Positions 39,139-48,574 of a stretch of 55,137 nucleotides of DNA are shown in pieces. The stretch's first letter is position 1; each line of letters begins with the position of its first letter. Position numbers and translations under genes: made by a program. Origin of the DNA: Pseudomonas_T sp032052615 (GTDB lineage Bacteria > Pseudomonadota > Gammaproteobacteria > Pseudomonadales > Pseudomonadaceae). The stretch covers positions 1 to 55,137 of the forward strand of contig DAMBWF010000016.1 in assembly GCA_032052615.1 (NCBI GenBank). The letters are read 5' to 3'. Below the pieces are notes generated by a model that was not told the origin of the DNA, did not search any database, and was given only the letters and a program-made list of their open reading frames with translations.

Positions 39139-40296
39139 ATGATCATCTCGGCCTCTACCGACTACCGCGCCGCCGCCCAGCGCAGGCTGCCGCCGTTCCT
39201 GTTCCACTATATCGACGGCGGCGCCTACGCCGAATACACCTTGCGCCGCAATGTCGATGACCTGGCCGGGATCGCCCTGCGCCAGCGGGTACTGCGGAAC
39301 ATGTCCGAGCTGAGCCTGGAGACACGCCTGTTCGACGAGACCCTGGCGATGCCGGTGGCTCTCGCCCCGGTGGGCCTGACCGGCATGTACGCCCGCCGGG
39401 GCGAAGTGCAGGCGGCCCGGGCGGCGGCGGCCAAGGGCATCCCCTTCACCCTGTCCACCGTGTCGGTCTGCCCCATCGAGGAAGTGGCGCCCGCCATCGA
39501 CCGGCCCATGTGGTTCCAGCTCTATGTGCTCAAGGATCGCGGCTTCATGCGCAACGCCCTGGAGCGGGCCAAGGCCGCCGGGGTGACCACCCTGGTCTTC
39601 ACCGTGGACATGCCGACCCCCGGCGCCCGCTACCGCGACGCCCATTCCGGGATGAGCGGCCCGAACGCCAACCTGCGCCGCATGGCCCAGGCGATGACCC
39701 ATCCCGCCTGGGCCTGGGACGTTGGCCTGCTGGGGCGCCCCCACGACCTGGGCAACATTTCCACCTACCGGGGCCATCCGACAGGGCTGGAGGACTACAT
39801 CGGCTGGCTGGCGGCCAACTTCGACCCGTCGATTTCCTGGAAGGACCTGCAATGGATCCGCGACTTCTGGGAAGGCCCGATGGTGATCAAGGGTATCCTC
39901 GACCCCGAGGACGCCAGGGATGCCGTGCGCTTCGGCGCCGACGGCATCGTCGTGTCCAACCATGGCGGGCGCCAGCTCGACGGCGTGTTGTCCAGCGCCC
40001 GGGCATTGCCGGCCATCGCCGACGCGGTGAAGGGCGAGCTGAAGATCCTCGCCGACTCGGGCATCCGCACCGGCCTGGACGTGGTGCGGATGATCGCCCT
40101 GGGCGCCGACACCGTGCTGCTGGGGCGCGCCTTCGTCTACGCCCTGGCGGCCGCCGGCGGTGCCGGCGTCGCCAACCTGCTGGACCTGATCGAGAAGGAA
40201 ATGCGCGTGGCCATGGTACTCACCGGCGCCAAGTCCATCGCCGAGATCGGCGCCGACGCGCTGGTACGCGAACTGCCTGTCGCCCAGCCCGCCTGA
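39139..40296 (+). CDS. lldD: L-lactate dehydrogenase (FMN, quinone-linked)
   Basis: A protein of 385 residues of the FMN-dependent alpha-hydroxyacid dehydrogenase family. It oxidises L-lactate to pyruvate and passes electrons to the respiratory quinone at the membrane. The start MIISASTDYRAAAQRRLPPFLFHYIDGGAY is typical; the active-site motif SNHGGRQLDG has catalytic His275. Phosphate-binding ADSGIRTGLDV and LGADTVLLGRAF follow. It comes 122 nt after lldP. Confidence 0.97.
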   Translation: MIISASTDYRAAAQRRLPPFLFHYIDGGAYAEYTLRRNVDDLAGIALRQRVLRNMSELSLETRLFDETLAMPVALAPVGLTGMYARRGEVQAARAAAAKGIPFTLSTVSVCPIEEVAPAIDRPMWFQLYVLKDRGFMRNALERAKAAGVTTLVFTVDMPTPGARYRDAHSGMSGPNANLRRMAQAMTHPAWAWDVGLLGRPHDLGNISTYRGHPTGLEDYIGWLAANFDPSISWKDLQWIRDFWEGPMVIKGILDPEDARDAVRFGADGIVVSNHGGRQLDGVLSSARALPAIADAVKGELKILADSGIRTGLDVVRMIALGADTVLLGRAFVYALAAAGGAGVANLLDLIEKEMRVAMVLTGAKSIAEIGADALVRELPVAQPA

Positions 40297-40363
40297 GGCG
40301 ACCCGCCGCCCTCCGACGGGTCGCTCGAACGGCCCGCGGCAACCGATGATCAGAGGAGCCTCC

Positions 40364-43183
<2,820 letters not shown>

Positions 43184-43213
43184 ACCCTCTCCGACGGCCG
43201 GCAGTCCATTCAA

Positions 43214-43235
43214 TGAGCCCGCTTCGGCGGGCTCA
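43214..43235 (+). terminator. Hairpin after the lactate operon
   Basis: A perfect 9-bp stem (TGAGCCCGC / GCGGGCTCA) with a TTCG tetraloop, 30 nt after dld. There is no T-run, so termination may be partial. Confidence 0.55.
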
Positions 43236-43314
43236 CTCGACTCGGAGGTTTTGCGTGCCCTCAGTCCACCGAGCGGACATCCGAGAGCCAAAGGATGAAA
43301 AGAGGATACATGCG

Positions 43315-43593
43315 ATGAAACGTACCGCCCTGCTGATCACCGCCGCGCTGTTGACCTCTCCGGTCTTCGCCGCCACCGACCTGTGCTCCGTCAATCTGCA
43401 GAAAATCGAGGACGCCAAGGCGACCAGTCCGATCCTGGGCGATCCGCTCAAGGAGCAGGTCGCCGAGTTCGAAGCGAAGGCAAAGCAGGCCCGCGCCGAC
43501 GGCGACCTGGAAAAATGCGCCAGTTCCGCCCAGCAGGCGTTGACCCTGCTGGAAAAACAGAACAAGGAAATCGGCGACGAAGGCAGCCACTGA
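43315..43593 (+). CDS. Small exported protein of unknown function
   Basis: A protein of 92 residues with a clean signal peptide (MKRTALLITAALLTSPVFA, cleavage before ATDLC). The mature part of about 73 residues is helical and charged (VNLQKIEDAKATSP, KEQVAEFEAKAKQARADGDLEKCASSAQQALTLLEKQNKEI). It has two Cys (in DLCS and EKCA) that could form a disulphide. AGAGG lies upstream of the ATG. I do not recognise a named family. It lies 132 nt after dld and is followed by a terminator, so it is probably its own unit. Confidence 0.75.
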   Translation: MKRTALLITAALLTSPVFAATDLCSVNLQKIEDAKATSPILGDPLKEQVAEFEAKAKQARADGDLEKCASSAQQALTLLEKQNKEIGDEGSH

Positions 43594-43603
43594 GCGTGGC
43601 CCA

Positions 43604-43628
43604 AAGGCCAGCCGCAACGGCTGGCCTT
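43604..43628. terminator. Hairpin between the small exported gene and the sensor kinase
   Basis: A perfect 11-bp stem (AAGGCCAGCCG / CGGCTGGCCTT) with a 3-nt loop between two convergent genes. Only short A/T ends. Confidence 0.65.
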
Positions 43629-43634
43629 ACCGTC

Positions 43635-46544
43635 TTACCAGGCACTTCCCAGCAGCGACAGCACCAGCCGGCGCACCTGCGCCTGATCCACCGGCTTGCC
43701 CAGGCAGGCGGTAGCCCCCCGCTCGCGGGCCGCGCCGAAGCGATCCTCTCCCGCCGTCGAACCGATCACGATCACCGGTATGGACTGGGTGCGTGGCTCT
43801 CGCCGCAAGGCATCGAGCAGCGCGAGCGCATCGTCGTCCGGCAAGTCCAGATCCAGCAGCACCAAGTCCGGCGTCAGCAGATGCAACTCGGTCCAGGCCT
43901 TCGCCGAACCGTCCACGGCGCGCACCGAGGCCTGGCCGCGCAGTCCGTCGCGTAGCGAATGCGCGCAGGCCAGCCCCGGCTCCACGCACAATAGGTCGGG
44001 TAGCCGCTCCGGCCCCGCGTCGCGGCCATTCGCCGGGAGGGGGCGGGCCGCTCCGGGCAGTTCGATCCAGAAACGGCTACCCACCTGGGCGGTACTGCTA
44101 TAGCCCATTTCTCCGCCCATCAGGTCGGCCAACTCGCGGCACAACACCAAGCCGATGCCTGTGCCCGGGATGGTGGAATTCTCCCGCCCCAGCCGCTGGA
44201 ACGGCTGGAACAACTGGGCCTGCTGCTCGTCGCTGAGGCCGCTACCCGTGTCCTCCACCCACAACCGCACCCCACTGGAGCGCAGCTCGTACCCCAACCG
44301 CACCACACCCTGGGGGCTGTTGTACTTAATGGCGTTCGACAGCAGGTTCAGCACCACTTGGCGCAGGCGACGGGCATCGGCCATGACGTACAGGGGCGGG
44401 TCCGGCAGCTCGCTCATTTGCAGTTGCAGGTGGCGCGATTGCAATTCCGGCTGGATCAATTCCGCGCAGCCGCTGAGCACCGAGCCGATGTCCACCGGTT
44501 CGAGCTGCAGCTTCTGCCGACGGTTCTCGATGCTCGACAGGTCGAGGATGTCGTCGACCAGCGAAGTCAGGTGGCGGCTGGCCTTGACGATTTCCCGGGC
44601 ATACTCCAGTTCCACGCACTCGGCTTGCGGGTCGCGCTCCTCCGCCTCCAGGGCGATCAACTGGGCGAAACCATGGATCGCGTTCAGCGGCGTGCGCAAC
44701 TCGTGGCTCATGCTGGAGAGGAAGCGACTCTTCGCCTGGCTGGCGGCCTGGGCCTCGCGGGTGGCGCGGCGCAGTTCCTCTTCCACCTGCTTCAGGCGGG
44801 TAATGTCCACGTGAGTGCCGGCGACCCGTAGCGCGCGGCCCTGATCGTCCCGCTCCAGTACCTTGCCCCGGCTCAACAGCCAGGCATAGCGCCCCTGGGC
44901 GTCGGCGAAACGGTACTCGACGTCGAAGTTGCCGTCGCTTCGCTCCATGAACAGATGGCGCAGCCGGCGTACGCGATCGAGGTCGTCCGGGTGCACGCGC
45001 TGGTTGAAATCGTTGAAGCCGAGAACGTCGCTGCCCAACCCGAAGCGCTTGACGAAGCGACCGCTGATCTTGAAGGCCAGGGTCCGGGCATCCACCTCCC
45101 AGATGCTTTCCGTAGTGCTTTCCAGCACCAGTTCCAGGCTGCGCTGCGCCTCCTGGCGCCGCTGCTCGCTGGCTTCGAGCTGAGCGCCGGCCAGTTGCAC
45201 CGCCTCGGCCATGCTGCTCAGCTCATTGATCCGGGTCTGGGGCGCCTCCGGCCGGTAATACCCCTGGCCGATCTGCCGCATCATCTCCACGATGCCGGCG
45301 ATGGGGTGGGCCAGCGCGTCGCTCAGGTGCCGCGAGCGCGCCCACATCCAGGCGAAGAACAGCGCATAGAACAGCACCAGGCCGGCGATCAGCACATAGC
45401 CGATCTGCTGATAGCGCAGCGCCAGGGTATTGGTCTCATGGAAAATGTCCGCCTCGTCCACCACCATGAGCAAGCGCCAGCCGGTCTGCGGGATCTCGCT
45501 CCAGGCCACCAGTTGCTTGCGCCCGCCGAGCATCACTTCCTGCACGTTGTTGTCGCGCTTGCCGGCCATCGCCTGCAACAGCGGCTGCATGCCCTGGCGG
45601 CGCCCCAGGTTGAAGTCCTCGGGCTTGAGCACCTCGCGGCGCACCGCTTCGGCGTAGGAATAGCTGGTCAACTCCCGCAGGGCGAAGTCCTGCTCGCCCG
45701 CCTCGGGCAGCGCCATGATGTTGTTATCGCGGCTGACCAGCATCGCATACCCCTGCCAGGGCACCGCCAAGTGGCTGATCTCGCTCAGCATCTGGCCCAC
45801 GGTGAGGTCGAGGCCGGCGACGCCCTCCAGGAAATCGTCGCGGTAGATCGGGGCGATGGCGGACATCATCCACCCCTGGCCGGCCGGGTCCAGGTAGACA
45901 TCGGTCCAGACCAGGGAGCGCCGGGGGTTGTGCTGGGCGTCGGCGAGGTAATAGAAGTTGTAGTTCGGTATCACCATGTCATGGGGATACTGCTCCAGCG
46001 GCGCGAAAAACGGGTAGATGCGGTTGTAGCTGTCCCAACTGTTGTAATACACCGCCGCCACGAGCGGGTTGGCGGCGCGGATGGAGCGCATCAGCGGGTC
46101 GACCTGGGAAAGCCGCATGGCCTTGGCATGGTCCTGCAAGGCCAGGGGCGTGCTGTTGGAATAGAAGGAGGCCGCGCGGCCATTGTCGGTGTGGCTGTAG
46201 AAAACCCCGTCCTCGCTCAGGATATGCCGGTCGCGCTCGATCTCGTCGGGCTGGAAGCGGTAGTCCGTCAGGGCCGTGGCCGTGGCGTCCCGGTAGATCC
46301 GCAACTGTGCCTCGATGCTTTCCAGCCGGCCGGCGATTACCTGCCCCTCGCGATGCACGGCGCCCGCCAGGTCCTGCACGGCGTTGCGTTGCAGGTACTC
46401 CAGTTGGGCATCGCGGATCGCCCCGTTACTCAGCAGGTAAACGGCGATCAGCACCGACTCCACCAGCACCAATGGAATCAGCGCACTCTGGACGAACGCG
46501 CGCCAGATCCATTGGCGCAAAGCTTTACCGGACGTGCGCGGCAT
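43635..46544 (-). CDS. Hybrid sensor histidine kinase (dCache-HAMP-PAS-HisKA-HATPase-REC)
   Basis: A protein of 969 residues. Helix 1 is at about 17-38, followed by a periplasmic double-Cache-like sensor (about 45-375, with YYNSWDSYNRIYPFF and GVAGLDLTVGQML) and helix 2 at about 382-402. HAMP and PAS (DVEYRFADAQGRYAWLLSRGKVL) follow. The HisKA H-box SMSHELRTPL has His614, and the ATPase has N-box NLLSNAIKYN and G-boxes EDTGSGL and GTGIGLVLC. The C-terminal receiver (849-969) has phospho-acceptor Asp898 and Lys in CLGKP. It keeps only one of the usual two N-terminal acids (VEP for V-D-D). Caches often sense amino acids or organic acids; the ligand is unknown. ATG 46544 has GGGAG upstream. Confidence 0.93.
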   Translation of the reverse strand: MPRTSGKALRQWIWRAFVQSALIPLVLVESVLIAVYLLSNGAIRDAQLEYLQRNAVQDLAGAVHREGQVIAGRLESIEAQLRIYRDATATALTDYRFQPDEIERDRHILSEDGVFYSHTDNGRAASFYSNSTPLALQDHAKAMRLSQVDPLMRSIRAANPLVAAVYYNSWDSYNRIYPFFAPLEQYPHDMVIPNYNFYYLADAQHNPRRSLVWTDVYLDPAGQGWMMSAIAPIYRDDFLEGVAGLDLTVGQMLSEISHLAVPWQGYAMLVSRDNNIMALPEAGEQDFALRELTSYSYAEAVRREVLKPEDFNLGRRQGMQPLLQAMAGKRDNNVQEVMLGGRKQLVAWSEIPQTGWRLLMVVDEADIFHETNTLALRYQQIGYVLIAGLVLFYALFFAWMWARSRHLSDALAHPIAGIVEMMRQIGQGYYRPEAPQTRINELSSMAEAVQLAGAQLEASEQRRQEAQRSLELVLESTTESIWEVDARTLAFKISGRFVKRFGLGSDVLGFNDFNQRVHPDDLDRVRRLRHLFMERSDGNFDVEYRFADAQGRYAWLLSRGKVLERDDQGRALRVAGTHVDITRLKQVEEELRRATREAQAASQAKSRFLSSMSHELRTPLNAIHGFAQLIALEAEERDPQAECVELEYAREIVKASRHLTSLVDDILDLSSIENRRQKLQLEPVDIGSVLSGCAELIQPELQSRHLQLQMSELPDPPLYVMADARRLRQVVLNLLSNAIKYNSPQGVVRLGYELRSSGVRLWVEDTGSGLSDEQQAQLFQPFQRLGRENSTIPGTGIGLVLCRELADLMGGEMGYSSTAQVGSRFWIELPGAARPLPANGRDAGPERLPDLLCVEPGLACAHSLRDGLRGQASVRAVDGSAKAWTELHLLTPDLVLLDLDLPDDDALALLDALRREPRTQSIPVIVIGSTAGEDRFGAARERGATACLGKPVDQAQVRRLVLSLLGSAW

Positions 46545-46611
46545 CGAAAACGCTCCCACGGGCTCGCGAAACAAAGCGCAATCATATAGACCCGGGCGTC
46601 GAAAGGCAGGG

Positions 46612-46641
46612 TCGACGTCCACCGCGCCCTTCGTGTAGACT
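46612..46641 (+). promoter_or_regulatory. Probable ssrA promoter
   Basis: TCGACG (46612-46617) and TAGACT (46636-46641) with 18-nt spacing, 28 nt ahead of the mature tmRNA 5' end. Confidence 0.45.
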
Positions 46642-46668
46642 CCCAGCCTAGTGCGGTCACCACCGCGC

Positions 46669-47025
46669 GGGGCCGATCAGGATTCGACGCCGGTAACGAA
46701 ACTTGAGGGGCATGCCGAGCTGGTAGCAGAACTCGTAAATTCGCTGCTGCATACTTATAGTTGCCAACGACGACAACTACGCTCTGGCCGCCTAAGGGCG
46801 CCAGCTGACCCTAGGGGATGCCTGTAAACCCGAAGATCTGGTCAGTCATATAGAACAGGATCGCCGCCAAGTTCGCTGTAGACGTAACGGCTAAAACTCA
46901 TACAGCTCGCTCCAAGCGCCCTGCCACTCGGGCCGCGAGGAGTTAACTCAGTAGAGATGGCTAAGCATGTAGAACCAATAGCGGAGAGCTGGCGGACGGG
47001 GGTTCAAATCCCCCCGGCTCCACCA
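46669..47025 (+). ncRNA. ssrA: Transfer-messenger RNA (tmRNA)
   Basis: About 357 nt. The 5' end GGGGCCG pairs with CGGCTCC before the CCA end, forming the tRNA-like acceptor stem, and GGTTCAAATCC near the end is the T-loop. The tag frame at 46763-46795 reads ANDDNYALAA and then stops, the tag known from P. aeruginosa. It rescues stalled ribosomes with SmpB and marks products for proteolysis. Its 3' end is used as an integration site by the neighbouring island. Confidence 0.97.
47001..47025 (+). other. Candidate attL in the ssrA 3' end
   Basis: The T-arm and acceptor 3' end of ssrA is the classic target of P4-type integrases, and such an integrase begins 185 nt downstream. The right-hand copy is not in the window, so the core limits are unknown. 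Confidence 0.6.
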
Positions 47026-47037
47026 ATACAACATCTA

Positions 47038-47062
47038 AAGACGTCCACGGACGTCTTTTTTT
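47038..47062 (+). terminator. ssrA terminator
   Basis: The palindrome AGACGTCCACGGACGTCT, followed by a T7 run, 13 nt after the tmRNA 3' end. Confidence 0.9.
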
Positions 47063-47138
47063 GTGCCTGAAACCCTTTAAATACGGGGCTTACAGCTTCA
47101 TCAAGATCCGATAGCGTCCAGCAGGATCCATGAGATTC

Positions 47139-47208
47139 GGTATTCCAAGTGGTATTCCAAGCCATCCACTGGTAATTTTTGGAATACCGAAACCGTTCTT
47201 GGAATACC
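47139..47208. repeat. Four short repeats (two direct, two inverted) ahead of the integrase
   Basis: GGTATTCCAAG occurs at 47139-47149 and 47151-47161 (12-bp period). Its reverse complement occurs at 47179-47188 (10 of 11 bases) and 47198-47208. The block ends 2 nt before the integrase ATG. This layout fits arm-type integrase sites, excisionase sites or an operator for int. Confidence 0.8.
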
Positions 47209-47210
47209 TC

Positions 47211-48467
47211 ATGTGCGCCCAAGCCACCCGCCTCTCGGACCTCAAGGTCAAAGCCGCCAAGCCTCAAGAGAAGGACTATGTCCTGAGCGATGGTGACGGC
47301 CTGCAGATGCGAGTGAGAAGCAATGGCTCAAAGCTCTGGAACTTTAACTACCGGCACCCGGTGACGAAGAAGCGGATCAACATGGGCCTCGGGACCTTCC
47401 CCGAAGTTTCATTGGCGCAAGCCCGCAAGCGCACTGTTGAGGCACGTGAGCTCCTCGCCCACGGTATCGATCCCAAAGAGAAACGGGACGCCGTGCAGCA
47501 AGCCAAGAAAGCAGCGACTGAACACACCTTCCAGAATGTGGCGACGTCTTGGTATGAGCTGAAAAAGGATGCGGTTACACAAGCCTACGCCGAGGACATC
47601 TGGCGCTCCCTCACGCTGCACGTCTTCCCCGACTTGGGCACCACTCCGATCTCCGCCATCAACGCTCCCAAGGTCATCAACCTGCTCCGGCCACTTGAAA
47701 CCAAGGGCAGCCTGGAAACCGTTAAACGGCTGACACAGCGGCTCAACGAGATCATGACCTACGGGGTCAACTCGGGGCTGATTCATGCGAACCCGCTCAG
47801 CGGGATTCGCTCCGTTTTCAAGAAGCCAAAGAAAAAGAACATGGCGGCGCTCCCCCCTGATGAGCTGAAAGAGCTCATGGTGGCGATCGCCAATGCCAGC
47901 ATCAAAAGAACAACTCGTTGCCTGATCGAGTGGCAGCTTCACACCATGACTCGGCCAGCCGAGGCAGCAACTGCTCGTTGGGCGGACATCGACATCGAGA
48001 AGAAGATCTGGACGATTCCCGCTGAACGCATGAAGAAACGCCGTACTCATATCGTCCCGCTCACGGAACAGGCTCTCGCGCTCCTGGAGGCGATCAAGCC
48101 CTACAGTGGACACCGGGAATATGTGTTCCCTGCAGACCGGAACCCACGCACCCACTGCAATAGCCAGACCGCCAACATGGCGCTAAAACGCATGGGCTTC
48201 GAAGGGCGCCTGGTCAGCCACGGCATGCGCTCGATGGCAAGCACCATCCTCAACGAGCATGGCTGGGATCCAGAATTGATTGAGGTGGCGCTTGCCCACG
48301 TAGATAAAGACGAAGTCCGTAGCGCCTACAACCGGGCGGACTACATCGAGCGCAGACGCCCGATGATGGCTTGGTGGAGCGAGCACATTCAGGAGGCAGC
48401 TACCGGTAGCCTGTCAGTAGCCGCCATCAAGGAAAACCAGGACAGAAAAGTCGTTTCGATACGCTGA
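47211..48467 (+). CDS. P4-type tyrosine recombinase/integrase
   Basis: A protein of 418 residues. An N-terminal arm-type DNA-binding domain (RLSDLKVKAAKPQEKDYVLSDGDGLQMRV, about 5-95) is followed by a core-binding SAM-like domain (about 107-205) and the catalytic domain. Catalytic residues are visible: Arg248 (TMTRPAE), His337 and Arg340 (SHGMR), His363 (ALAHVD) and the nucleophile Tyr373 (SAYNRAD). It would integrate and, with an excisionase, excise the island at the ssrA 3' end. ATG 47211 is chosen because the family starts just before this arm domain; the longer frame from 47130 would translate the repeats. Confidence 0.93.
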   Translation: MCAQATRLSDLKVKAAKPQEKDYVLSDGDGLQMRVRSNGSKLWNFNYRHPVTKKRINMGLGTFPEVSLAQARKRTVEARELLAHGIDPKEKRDAVQQAKKAATEHTFQNVATSWYELKKDAVTQAYAEDIWRSLTLHVFPDLGTTPISAINAPKVINLLRPLETKGSLETVKRLTQRLNEIMTYGVNSGLIHANPLSGIRSVFKKPKKKNMAALPPDELKELMVAIANASIKRTTRCLIEWQLHTMTRPAEAATARWADIDIEKKIWTIPAERMKKRRTHIVPLTEQALALLEAIKPYSGHREYVFPADRNPRTHCNSQTANMALKRMGFEGRLVSHGMRSMASTILNEHGWDPELIEVALAHVDKDEVRSAYNRADYIERRRPMMAWWSEHIQEAATGSLSVAAIKENQDRKVVSIR

Positions 48468-48574
48468 TCAACGGGCAACTAGCGGCCAGAAGACTGAACC
48501 ACCGTCATGTAGCCAACCTAGCTATCTCGATCAGTTGGCTATGACCCTAAAGTACCTGTAATCAAGGCCACAAC

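Noticed and set aside
47004..47267. Minus-strand frame running from the integrase start into ssrA
   Set aside because: Overlaps the tmRNA 3' end and the repeat block; no ribosome-binding site and no family resemblance.
48511..48540. AGCCAAC...GTTGGCT hairpin between integrase and ATPase genes as a terminator
   Set aside because: Only a 7-bp stem, a 16-nt loop and no T-run; too weak to call.
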